A stretch of DNA of 34,265 nt from the NCBI GenBank assembly GCA_964372465.1, contig CAYJRA010000007.1, positions 1-34,265 on the forward strand, given 5' to 3'. Positions 7,039 to 13,823 of the stretch are shown piece by piece. The position numbers and the translations under genes are program-made. This DNA is from JAGVVZ01 sp964372465 (lineage in GTDB: Archaea > Aenigmatarchaeota > Aenigmatarchaeia > CG10238-14). Under the pieces are notes generated by a model. The model did no database searches, was not told where the DNA came from, and saw nothing but the letters and a program-made list of their open reading frames with translations. The number at the start of each line of letters is the position of its first letter. The stretch's first letter is position 1.

Positions 7039-8457
7039 TTAGACTATTTTTTCCGGATGATTGTCGAAATATCCTCTAAATATAGTATTACGTGCCAATC
7101 TTCTTAGTATTTGATCTAGATAAGACCCTTGGCCACGCTCAGCCAAGAAACCTATTAAATTAGTTAATACATAATTTGACCCAAGTATTGTCACAACAGC
7201 AGCACCTGTTTCTACTGGATATTGTGTTACATTTGCAGACATGTTAGTAACAGCTTCCCAAACAGGATTATATTCAACATTTGAAGCCACTCTATGTATT
7301 TCTTGAGCACTAGTCATCACTTGTTCAATTCCTGTTTGTATTGGTTTCAATCCTGCTTGTAGTTGTTCCAATCCCCTTCCACTCTTTTGTAATTCCTGTA
7401 GAGCTCTATCAACCTGGCCCTTAAACAATTGTTCTAAAGTACCGCCAAGACTACTTTGTATTGTATTAGCGCCTGTTTGCATGCTTGATATGCCACTTTG
7501 TACAGCGGTTACGCCTGTTTGTATGTTTGACGTAGCTGTACTTAGAGTTTTTAAATCTCTTGTTGCACTTTCGACAAACTTTGGATCTGTAAAATTCCTA
7601 AATTCATCAAAAATGTATGGCACGCCTGTTAAGCCATCACCTAATTTAGACAAATAACCCCTGCCATCCCTAATGAAAACAGTAAATGCGTTTACTATCC
7701 CCGCTAAGCCAATTGCCTTTGAACTTACATACCCAGCAGCCGCACGTAATATTTCTCTATAATTGAGCTCCATGCGATATGGATCATTACTGAAATAACC
7801 ATAAAAGACTTTTCTACCTAAATTTCTTTTAGCTTTTTCTATAAAAGATCCCTGACCTCTCTGAGACCAGAACTTTATACCTTTACTTAAAACATAACTT
7901 GCGACCATTACCGTCAGAGCTGCACTTACTGTTTCTACTGGTCTTTGATATATATTTTCAGCTAAATTACCTAAAGAATTTAAAATAGAGTTAACATCAA
8001 CTTCTTGAGCCAGTCCATATAATTGTTCACCACCGCGGGTTATTTGATCTATGCTTTGGTTTACTTGAGATGAAGTAGCTGTATCATATGCTTCTCTTAA
8101 TCTTAAATTTTGAAGATGATTCCCAGCAGTTGATAAACTCTTGCCTACAACATCTGTTCCTTGCGATATATCACTTATTCCAAGATTTGCACGATATAAT
8201 CTTTCAAGATCTCTAATAGTGTTAGGAAGATTATATATGAATTTCGGCGCAGCTGTTATAGCATCATATAGTTTTTCTAAATAACCTTTTCCTCCCCCGA
8301 CAAGTATCCCAAGTATACCAGCTTGACCTGCAGCACCCGCAACATAAGACCAAACAACACCGGTACCATGGCGACCAGTTTCCACAACTCTCTCTAAAGG
8401 TGTTTCGTATGGTGAATGACTGAAACTTGCTTGTGTTCTTGGTTTCATACTTTTCAC
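7039..8457 (-). CDS. Hypothetical membrane protein with tandem internal duplication and heptad region
   Basis: The 472-residue protein is built of two related halves. GKGYLEKLYDAITAAPKFIY (57-75) matches GRGYLSKLGDGLTGVPYIFD (265-284). QRPVETVSAALTVMVASYVL (171-190) matches QYPVETGAAVVTILGSNYVL (412-431). RGQGSFIEKAKRNLGRKVF (200-218) matches RGQGSYLDQILRRLARNTIF (441-460), and both are followed by a GYF-[ST/D]N-x-P signature. Each half has two hydrophobic segments around a hydrophilic helical region. In the second half that region is a heptad run (IQTGVTA, VQSGISS, MQTGANT, IQSS at 312-336). No catalytic motif or known family is visible. It is likely the second gene of the operon with the genes at 8589 and 6264, and a structural or envelope-associated role is only a guess. 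Confidence 0.65.
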   Translation of the reverse strand: MKSMKPRTQASFSHSPYETPLERVVETGRHGTGVVWSYVAGAAGQAGILGILVGGGKGYLEKLYDAITAAPKFIYNLPNTIRDLERLYRANLGISDISQGTDVVGKSLSTAGNHLQNLRLREAYDTATSSQVNQSIDQITRGGEQLYGLAQEVDVNSILNSLGNLAENIYQRPVETVSAALTVMVASYVLSKGIKFWSQRGQGSFIEKAKRNLGRKVFYGYFSNDPYRMELNYREILRAAAGYVSSKAIGLAGIVNAFTVFIRDGRGYLSKLGDGLTGVPYIFDEFRNFTDPKFVESATRDLKTLSTATSNIQTGVTAVQSGISSMQTGANTIQSSLGGTLEQLFKGQVDRALQELQKSGRGLEQLQAGLKPIQTGIEQVMTSAQEIHRVASNVEYNPVWEAVTNMSANVTQYPVETGAAVVTILGSNYVLTNLIGFLAERGQGSYLDQILRRLARNTIFRGYFDNHPEKIV

Positions 8458-8588
8458 TTTTTACCATTTAATAGTAGTAATTTATTATTCTTAAACTATT
8501 ATATAATTCATTACATATAAACGACAAAATAGGTTTCTTGTCTGTTTTAAGCCTTAATTGGCTGTTTTTTGGGGACATCATTGGACAC

Positions 8589-9056
8589 CTATTGAACTTT
8601 ATATTCACCTTGCATCTCTGTTGGCTTGTGCCTTGACATATCTCTACATGCCTTTGCATAAGCCACTGAAACTGTTGGTATCCATTCTATTGGCAGACAA
8701 GGTACTAAAGCACCAACGACCTCTGTTACAGCTGCTTGAAGAATATCTGGCTTATAATCTGGGATTTCTCTTCTTGCATAATCTGTAAGAGCTTTTAAAT
8801 AAGCTCCATCTGCAATCATACTAGCTTGTGATACTACAGGAATTAAATCGGCAACATCTAAAATGGGAGCTAAGTATTTTAAAGACGGATTGGCTTCAAT
8901 ATAACCCAGATATCTATCCATCTCTTCAGGTTTAACGCCAATCAATTTTCCCAAACTCTGGTAATATCCTCTGTAAACATTTGAAGCTACGCCCGATAAG
9001 CCGTATGCTAAATTAACACCTTTCTTTTTAACTACTGCCAAACTTGTACTATTCAT
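8589..9056 (-). CDS. Hypothetical protein, possible member of the IPVV small-protein family
   Basis: This 155-residue protein is mostly helical, with hydrophobic stretches (YLAPILDVADLIPVVSQ; AAVTEVVGALVPCLPIEWIP) but no clear long membrane span. DLIPVVSQASMIADGAYLKA and WIPTVSVAYAKACRDM resemble segments of the two paralogues at 10197 and 11591 (HGIPVVGSAINYL; FLPSYSVAARMLEGDY). A distant three-member family is therefore possible. It starts the probable operon 8589-7039-6264, although 131 bp separate it from the next gene. It is driven by the shared promoter element at 9088-9140. No function can be assigned. Confidence 0.6.
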   Translation of the reverse strand: MNSTSLAVVKKKGVNLAYGLSGVASNVYRGYYQSLGKLIGVKPEEMDRYLGYIEANPSLKYLAPILDVADLIPVVSQASMIADGAYLKALTDYARREIPDYKPDILQAAVTEVVGALVPCLPIEWIPTVSVAYAKACRDMSRHKPTEMQGEYKVQ

Positions 9057-9087
9057 CTTTCAACCATCTCGTTATCTCCCATATTAT

Positions 9088-9140
9088 ACTACTATTAAGT
9101 GAGCATGTATACTTATATATATCTAATATATATTATATAA
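9088..9140 (-). promoter_or_regulatory. Promoter of the 155-residue gene, copy 2 of a shared element
   Basis: The same arrangement as at 6189-6240: on the coding strand an AT block with TATATATAA, then a 12-base spacer, then ACTTAATAGTAGT, ending 32 bp before the ATG at 9056. The region also faces phoU, which is transcribed the other way, so the AT block may serve both genes. Confidence 0.55.
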
Positions 9141-9144
9141 TAAA

Positions 9145-9149
9145 GGTGA
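9145..9149 (+). promoter_or_regulatory. Shine-Dalgarno site that places the phoU start at a non-AUG codon
   Basis: GGTGA ends six bases before ATA 9156, the spacing seen at many ATG starts in this window. No ATG or GTG occurs in the phoU frame between the in-frame stop TGA (9147-9149) and the conserved N-terminus. Confidence 0.45.
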
Positions 9150-9155
9150 ATTTAT

Positions 9156-10133
9156 ATAAAAAGAAAGGCAATAAAGTTCGGATCGACCTATGTCATCTCT
9201 TTGCCGTTAGCTTGGTCCAGAAGATTTGAAATAGAGAAAAAAAGAGAATTGAGTATGGAGGAAACGGAAGACGGCATTTTAAAGGTGATCCCAGGAGACA
9301 TGAAAAAACTAGAAGGTCAGGCGGTAATCACAATAAATAAAGATACAACAGCAGACAAGATATATTATAAAATTCTAAGAGCTTACTTCATTGGGTGTAA
9401 AAAAATCATTTTGAATGGCAGTATTACTGACAGGCAGATGGACTTTCTTGTCATGATGCATAAAAGAGTAGTTGGTCTGGAAGTTACAGAACAAAATAAG
9501 GATCAGATAGTAATAACAGACCTATTAAAACCCGAGGATGTGGACCTGGACAAGATAGTGAACCAGATGTTTTCATTCATAATGATAATGACAAAAGACA
9601 TAATATCACATATTGAAGAAGATACGAGCCCGGGGGACAAGACGCTTAACAGGGATTCAATAATAGTTAGGAATCACAATCTAGCCTATAGATGTTGCAA
9701 TATGGCATTGAAAGATTCTCTATATTTGGGAAAATTAAGAAAAACGACCAACCAAATTTTAGTTCTTTCAAGAGTTATAAGGAACCTAGACATGATTGGA
9801 ACAATTCTAGTTGGTATCAGCTATCTTTTGAATACAGAAATGACAAGGGGTATGAAGAAATTCCATTACAAAGTCTTCGGGAAAAATGCGAAATTAAACA
9901 AAATGCTGGAAAACTATTTGAAAAGGTGGTATAATTATTTTAAGTCAATAAAAATCGCGGTCAGGGAAAGAAATATTGAAAGGGCCATCGATCTTTATCT
10001 CAAAAGATTCGAGTTGAAGATGGATATAGATGAAGGCATAGAACCAAGCGAACATTTAACAAACATAGTGGATCTCGCAGATGAACTTAACAGAATAAGC
10101 GCATTGATTCTCAGAGATTTTATTATGTACTGA
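9156..10133 (+). CDS. phoU: Phosphate uptake regulator, AbrB-PhoU type
   Basis: Archaeal PhoU proteins with an N-terminal SpoVT/AbrB-like fold regulate phosphate transport. Reading from 9156 gives IKRKAIKFGSTYVISLPLAW, the standard opening of this family, followed by FEIEKKREL and then two PhoU-type helical bundles (about 115-325). The first ordinary start codon in frame, TTG 9201, would delete most of the AbrB-like strand region. I therefore place the start at ATA 9156, preceded by GGTGA, or less likely ATT 9150. A one-base sequencing error near the start is the alternative. No phosphate transporter gene is nearby; the neighbours are unknown genes. Confidence 0.75.
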   Translation: MKRKAIKFGSTYVISLPLAWSRRFEIEKKRELSMEETEDGILKVIPGDMKKLEGQAVITINKDTTADKIYYKILRAYFIGCKKIILNGSITDRQMDFLVMMHKRVVGLEVTEQNKDQIVITDLLKPEDVDLDKIVNQMFSFIMIMTKDIISHIEEDTSPGDKTLNRDSIIVRNHNLAYRCCNMALKDSLYLGKLRKTTNQILVLSRVIRNLDMIGTILVGISYLLNTEMTRGMKKFHYKVFGKNAKLNKMLENYLKRWYNYFKSIKIAVRERNIERAIDLYLKRFELKMDIDEGIEPSEHLTNIVDLADELNRISALILRDFIMY

Positions 10134-10165
10134 TTGAGTTTAACGTAGAATTTAATAAAGAATAA

Positions 10166-10174
10166 TTTTATATT
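10166..10174 (+). promoter_or_regulatory. TATA box of the left IPVV-family gene
   Basis: TTTTATATT is centred about 27 bp before ATG 10197 with no Shine-Dalgarno between them, so the transcript is probably leaderless. Confidence 0.5.
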
Positions 10175-10196
10175 CTTAAATCTTGTATTTATTAAC

Positions 10197-10613
10197 ATGA
10201 CAGGAATGGATTCTGTAAGAAGAAGGGTTAAGGCAGCCGATACTAGAGAAATTTTTGATTTTGCAACTGAAGCACTACATGGAATCCCTGTTGTGGGTTC
10301 GGCAATCAATTATTTGGGGGATCAGGCAAGCAATGCTATTTTATATGCCTATAGCATGTTAGAATCTCCATATGCACCTTGGCGTGGAGACGCGAATATT
10401 CTAAGGTTTATAAAAGAAGGTGTTGTATATGGTTTAGCTGGTTTGGCTGAACTTATACCGGGTGCTGGTTTTTTGCCAAGTTATTCAGTAGCCGCCAGAA
10501 TGCTAGAGGGGGATTATCGAAATTATATGGAACAAAGAGCACTTAAAGAGAAGAAAAGAAGACTGGAAGAAAATCATATGGCCGCAACACAACCAGCATT
10601 GGCACCAGCATAA
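10197..10613 (+). CDS. Hypothetical protein, left arm of the symmetric CBS cassette
   Basis: This 138-residue protein aligns over most of its length with the 132-residue protein encoded at 11591-11989. Shared features are an N-terminal S[VL]RRR, [IV][FV]DFA, [GK]IPV[VA]G, [LQ]MLDSPYA or MLESPYAPW, [FL][IL]KEG[VL]VYG, a LP-x-S segment and a charged C-terminal tail rich in Lys, Arg and Glu. It is helical and moderately hydrophobic, without a clear signal peptide. The tail ends in a Pro/Ala stretch. I recognise no family. It converges on the CBS gene at 10664 (50-bp gap), the same relation its paralogue has with the second CBS gene. Confidence 0.65.
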   Translation: MTGMDSVRRRVKAADTREIFDFATEALHGIPVVGSAINYLGDQASNAILYAYSMLESPYAPWRGDANILRFIKEGVVYGLAGLAELIPGAGFLPSYSVAARMLEGDYRNYMEQRALKEKKRRLEENHMAATQPALAPA

Positions 10614-10663
10614 ACTAAACACTCTTCAAAAATATCAAGAAAAGATAAAAAGTGATTTGGGGG

Positions 10664-11077
10664 TTATTTTTTACCTTTCTTTTTTGATTTTACTAAGTTT
10701 TGCGACAGATCACTTAATGATACACAACCTCTCAATTCTCCTTTCTGATCGACAACTGGCAGTGATCTAAATCCCATTTTTACCATTAATTTCAGTGTAT
10801 CTTCTGCATCCCTGTCTTTATTAACAGTAACAATGGGTGTAGACATAACGTCTTCTGCTCTAATTTCGCCTAAAGGCCTCTTCTCATTCATGAGTTTTAA
10901 TGCAACATCCCTGAAACTTATTATCCCTATAGGTTTTTTGTTTTCTAAGGGAATCACATAATTTATCTTTTTTTTTGCCGATCCTTTCCTTTTAACTTCT
11001 TTTAATACATCAACAATCCTATCTTTTTTGTCGCAAACTATGTATTCATCACATTTTGGTATATTATCAACTAGCAT
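10664..11077 (-). CDS. CBS-domain protein 1
   Basis: The 137 residues hold a tandem CBS-domain pair (Bateman module) and nothing else. The first CBS ends in KPIGIISFRDVALKL and the second runs through AEDVMSTPIVTVNKDRDAED to RSLPVVDQKGELRGCVSLSDL. CBS pairs commonly bind adenine nucleotides or S-adenosyl compounds and act as sensors; the ligand cannot be told here. The tail is basic (KSKKKGKK). It is a clear paralogue of the divergent gene at 11188, with KLMNEK-x-PLG and KDRDA identical. TATTTTTAAA (minus strand, 11101-11110) fits a leaderless promoter. Confidence 0.88.
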   Translation of the reverse strand: MLVDNIPKCDEYIVCDKKDRIVDVLKEVKRKGSAKKKINYVIPLENKKPIGIISFRDVALKLMNEKRPLGEIRAEDVMSTPIVTVNKDRDAEDTLKLMVKMGFRSLPVVDQKGELRGCVSLSDLSQNLVKSKKKGKK

Positions 11078-11108
11078 ATATGATTAATTGTTGTTTATAC
11101 TTTAAAAA

Positions 11109-11122
11109 TATTTCTAGAAATA
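11109..11122. promoter_or_regulatory. 14-bp perfect palindrome between the divergent CBS genes
   Basis: TATTTCTAGAAATA is its own reverse complement. It abuts and slightly overlaps the CBS1 TATA box (11101-11110), at the position of the B-recognition element, and lies about 30-45 bp upstream of the CBS2 TATA box. A dimeric regulator bound here could block CBS1 and affect CBS2. Chance is possible in AT-rich DNA. Confidence 0.4.
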
Positions 11123-11152
11123 ATTCAAACCAAACTCAAAAGCAATATTAGA

Positions 11153-11167
11153 ATATATATTTATATT
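11153..11167 (+). promoter_or_regulatory. TATA box of CBS gene 2
   Basis: The block TATATATTTATATT is centred about 28 bp before ATG 11188. No Shine-Dalgarno follows, which indicates a leaderless transcript. Confidence 0.5.
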
Positions 11168-11187
11168 GGGAAAATAATATTAATTAC

Positions 11188-11598
11188 ATGCAGGTAGGCG
11201 AAATTCCTAAATCAGACGAATTTGTTCTTTGTGAAAAAGAGGACAATATATTAGACATATTGGAAAAAGTTAAAAAAGTCAAAACTGGGAAAAATCCCCA
11301 AAGAGTGAACTTTATTCTCGTAGTTGATGATAAAAAACCCGTTGGCATAATAAGCTACAAGGATATTGTTCTCAAGTTAATGAATGAAAAAAAACCACTC
11401 GGTAAAATAAATGCTGAAGATGTTATGAATTCACCTGTTATGACTACAAAAAAAGATAGAGACGCAAAAAAAGTACTCGGTTACATGATGAATATGGGCT
11501 TTAGATGTTTGCCTGTTATAGATAACGATGGCAAATTAGTCAGTTGTATTTCTGTAAATGACATAACAAAATATACAGACAAGAAAAAAACTACCTAG
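11188..11598 (+). CDS. CBS-domain protein 2
   Basis: This 136-residue protein consists only of a tandem CBS pair: KPVGIISYKDIVLKL closes the first repeat and LPVIDNDGKLVSCISVNDI the second. It aligns end to end with CBS protein 1, including EIPKSDE versus NIPKCDE at the N-terminus. The two therefore arose by duplication and stayed divergent from a 110-bp spacer. They could form a heterodimeric CBS disc. Its stop overlaps the stop of the convergent gene at 11591 by 8 bp. Confidence 0.88.
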   Translation: MQVGEIPKSDEFVLCEKEDNILDILEKVKKVKTGKNPQRVNFILVVDDKKPVGIISYKDIVLKLMNEKKPLGKINAEDVMNSPVMTTKKDRDAKKVLGYMMNMGFRCLPVIDNDGKLVSCISVNDITKYTDKKKTT

Positions 11599-11989
11599 AT
11601 TCGAGTTCCTTTTCCCTTTTCTTTCTTAGCAATTCTTCCTTTCTGTCCCTATACATTTTTTCAGTAAGTAAAGAAGCAAGAGTGGATGCTGGCAAATTGC
11701 GAAGTGGTGTCTTCTTACCTAGATATGCAGCACCATAAACCAAACCTTCTTTTAACCATTCACCCATATCACTATCAGGGCCCCAAAAAGCATAAGGAGA
11801 ATCCAACATTTGGTAAAGATAAAGACCTGCATCAGAAATACCCTCATAAGGACCTCTAAGCAAGTTGATAAAATAACCTGCTACGGGAATTTTTGTAGAT
11901 AGATCATAAGCAAAATCAACTATGTCTTTGACGCCACTAACCATTGTTCTTCTTCTTAAACTACCAGGTACGTCTTCAGGTGAACCCAT
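11591..11989 (-). CDS. Hypothetical protein, right arm of the symmetric CBS cassette
   Basis: This 132-residue paralogue of the 10197 gene reads SLRRRTMVSGVKDIVDFAYD, KIPVAGYFINLL, YQMLDSPYAFWG and EWLKEGLVYGAAYLG, with a strongly charged Lys/Arg/Glu C-terminal tail. The start at 11989 keeps the SLRRR motif shared with its paralogue. TTAAACATATAAAC on the minus strand about 27 bp upstream fits a leaderless promoter. It ends convergently against CBS gene 2 with an 8-bp overlap, mirroring the other half of the cassette. No family recognised; the low Cys content and lack of a signal suggest an intracellular or membrane-peripheral protein. Confidence 0.65.
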   Translation of the reverse strand: MGSPEDVPGSLRRRTMVSGVKDIVDFAYDLSTKIPVAGYFINLLRGPYEGISDAGLYLYQMLDSPYAFWGPDSDMGEWLKEGLVYGAAYLGKKTPLRNLPASTLASLLTEKMYRDRKEELLRKKREKELESR

Positions 11990-12050
11990 AAACCAAATAG
12001 GGGATTTCTTGTTTATATGTTTAACGTGTTTGATAAAGCGGAAATACTAA

Positions 12051-12911
12051 TTATACTAAACTCAAAAGCAACATAATCCCATCACCAATAAAAAGAGTGA
12101 ACAATAATGCTAGAGGAAATGCCAATCCGAAACGCACGCCTTCTTTAATCCACACGTGTTTTTTCTTTGATGCTTTGACTTTTTTTATCTGTTCCAATGT
12201 CAGGCCTTCCCATACTTTGGAATCCAGCAAAACATCGCCTTCTCTCAACTCAGATGTCGAAATTCTCTTTTTGAAGCCGACATCCTCCACTGTTTTTGTG
12301 AATCTCCATATCAAAAACATTCCAAATATTGCCAAAACTATAGTAATTTCGAATCTAATCATTTGGACGAAAGACATTATAATAAAATTTCTTAAGACTA
12401 TTGAACCGAATAATAAAAGGCCTGTTGTAATTATGACGTTCAGCACTAATAGCATCTTTGCATTTGCTTTTATGTCATAAAAAAATACGGACCAAATTTT
12501 TTTATTCATGAATGACAGCACTAATGCATACACGATCATATACACAGCGCCTACTAAAAATAAATTGAAAAAAAATGTCAGGGGAAAGGGAAACAGTAAT
12601 TTCGCGGAATACTGTATTGGTAGTTGCGGCAAAAGGAATCCTATTCCAGAAAGCAACTTAGCATCTCCGCCACCCCACTGGCCAAAATAATAAAACAAAA
12701 ATCCTATGCCTAGAAATATTAGGCCGACAAAAAACGACGACAGCAAAGGCCAATAGCTTCCTGCTAATACAGAAATTACAGCATTGCCTATGATTCCAAG
12801 GACCATCATTGCATATGGTATCTGATCTGGTATCTCTGTGGTTTTGAGATCAATCACTCCGGACAACAAAGAACCGGCGAGTGCAACCAATATCAAAATG
12901 AATTCAATCAT
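12051..12911 (-). CDS. Type IV prepilin/prearchaellin peptidase (A24 family)
   Basis: A24 aspartic peptidases cut the class III signal peptides of archaellins and type IV pilins at the membrane. Both catalytic aspartates are visible: Asp21 in VIDLKTTEIPD, and Asp83 in the GGGDAKLL (GxGD) motif. The 286 residues contain about seven hydrophobic helices, and the cytoplasmic loop (about 205-250) is charged. It lies just downstream of uS14 on the same strand but has its own TATA-like ATAATTATAAG about 27 bp upstream, so it need not belong to the ribosomal operon. No pilin or archaellin gene is in the window. It could equally be called FlaK or PibD. Confidence 0.88.
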   Translation of the reverse strand: MIEFILILVALAGSLLSGVIDLKTTEIPDQIPYAMMVLGIIGNAVISVLAGSYWPLLSSFFVGLIFLGIGFLFYYFGQWGGGDAKLLSGIGFLLPQLPIQYSAKLLFPFPLTFFFNLFLVGAVYMIVYALVLSFMNKKIWSVFFYDIKANAKMLLVLNVIITTGLLLFGSIVLRNFIIMSFVQMIRFEITIVLAIFGMFLIWRFTKTVEDVGFKKRISTSELREGDVLLDSKVWEGLTLEQIKKVKASKKKHVWIKEGVRFGLAFPLALLFTLFIGDGIMLLLSLV

Positions 12912-12998
12912 AAACAGAATTTATGAAAACTCAAACTTATAATTATTGAATTCCTTCTCTAAGATATATAGAATTTTTCTATTAAAGAAACAATGAAA

Positions 12999-13142
12999 CT
13001 AGCTGTATTTCTTGAATCCTAATTTTTGCGCAATTTCTCTGATGCATCTTCTGCAATAAAAAAGACCATACTTGCGGATAACGGCTCTGTGATTGCCGCA
13101 GTTCCTGCATTGCCTTGTTCCTCTCCCGAATTTTTTTGGCAT
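12999..13142 (-). CDS. rps14: 30S ribosomal protein uS14
   Basis: A short 47-residue gene. The protein begins MPKKFGRGTRQCRNCGNHRA, continues VIRKYGLFYCRRCIREIAQK and ends LGFKKYS. The zinc-ribbon cysteines are Cys12, Cys15, Cys30 and Cys33 (two CxxC). It sits in the 30S head near the decoding region. The start ATG at 13142 has GGTGG eight bases upstream. The preceding small ORF ends in TGA three bases before this ATG and in the same frame, which suggests coupled translation. It is the last ribosomal gene of this strand; uS8, which normally follows, is at 28125 on the other strand. Confidence 0.95.
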   Translation of the reverse strand: MPKKFGRGTRQCRNCGNHRAVIRKYGLFYCRRCIREIAQKLGFKKYS

Positions 13143-13145
13143 TTT

Positions 13146-13325
13146 TCAACCACCGAAATTCCCGAAAATTTTCAGAACGCTCATTTCATCTTCAAACTGG
13201 CTGATAGACATTTCTTTAACCATGTTTTCATATACCTTGCTCCAGTCATCAACCATTAATGCCTTTCTAAAAATAATGCCGGAAAGTTTTGTTGTCATGT
13301 CCCTGACCCAGATATCATCACTCAA
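13146..13325 (-). CDS. Small ORF between uL5 and uS14
   Basis: A 59-codon frame starts at TTG 13325, overlapping the uL5 stop (TTGAGTGA), and ends at TGA 13146-13148, three bases before uS14. An internal ATG at 13298 would give 50 residues. The product is acidic and helical, with several Met (VYENMVKEMSISQFEDEMSV). The whole spacer is open in this frame and no other gene fits it. I know of no gene normally found between these two, so it may be a lineage-specific gene or untranslated spacer. Confidence 0.45.
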   Translation of the reverse strand: MSDDIWVRDMTTKLSGIIFRKALMVDDWSKVYENMVKEMSISQFEDEMSVLKIFGNFGG

Positions 13326-13818
13326 CTACAGACACCCCCAAATTCTTTAGCCAGTCCAATGTCTCTTCTTTATTGATTATATGCGATTTGCCTATTTCAG
13401 AGTTTCCGATTTTTTTTCTTTTCACTCTGTAGCCGGGTCTTTCTAAAGTCACAGCAACATCAAAGCCAATTATTCCTATTTCTGGATCATATTGGATTTT
13501 CTGCAAATCAATATACTCCTTTACGCCGATTGAAAAGTTGCCGCCATTTATTTGATTTAGCTTAACTTTTTTATCGATAGCATCCAAAACATCTGTAAGA
13601 AATTCCTCGGCTTTCTTTCCTCTCATTGTTACTTTGTATCCCATTGGTTTTCTTTTTGTGATACCAAAAGTTGATCTTTTATGTGATAATGTAACCATTG
13701 GTTTTTGGTCGGATATTTTCAATAGCAGCTTCTCAGCTCTCTGCATTTTTTCCTTGTCTGCCGCACATCCTATATTCAGCGTCAGTTTCTCTATCTTTAT
13801 TTTTCTCATGACATTCAT
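13318..13818 (-). CDS. rpl5: 50S ribosomal protein uL5
   Basis: uL5 binds 5S rRNA in the central protuberance. The 166 residues include EKLTLNIGCAADKEKMQRAE, SHKRSTFGITKRKPMGYKVT and NFSIGVKEYIDLQKIQYDPE, all family hallmarks. I place the start at ATG 13818, four bases after a GTGAT Shine-Dalgarno that overlaps the eS4 stop; the frame also opens at GTG 13827. The position after eS4 is the archaeal order. Confidence 0.97.
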   Translation of the reverse strand: MNVMRKIKIEKLTLNIGCAADKEKMQRAEKLLLKISDQKPMVTLSHKRSTFGITKRKPMGYKVTMRGKKAEEFLTDVLDAIDKKVKLNQINGGNFSIGVKEYIDLQKIQYDPEIGIIGFDVAVTLERPGYRVKRKKIGNSEIGKSHIINKEETLDWLKNLGVSVVE

Positions 13819-13823
13819 TTTAA

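Noticed and set aside
8461..8490. Third copy of the shared promoter box upstream of the 472-residue gene
   Set aside because: TTTAATAGTAGT is present on the plus strand here, but relative to the gene it is in the opposite orientation from the other two copies and lacks the AT block at the right distance.
8468..8659. 63-codon minus-strand frame between the 155- and 472-residue genes
   Set aside because: It mostly overlaps the 3' end of the 155-residue gene in another frame, and the remainder is AT-rich spacer with no start signals.
6191..9140. The two AT blocks as an insertion-sequence or transposon terminal repeat pair
   Set aside because: They are direct, not inverted, copies; no transposase is encoded between them, and both sit exactly at gene promoters.
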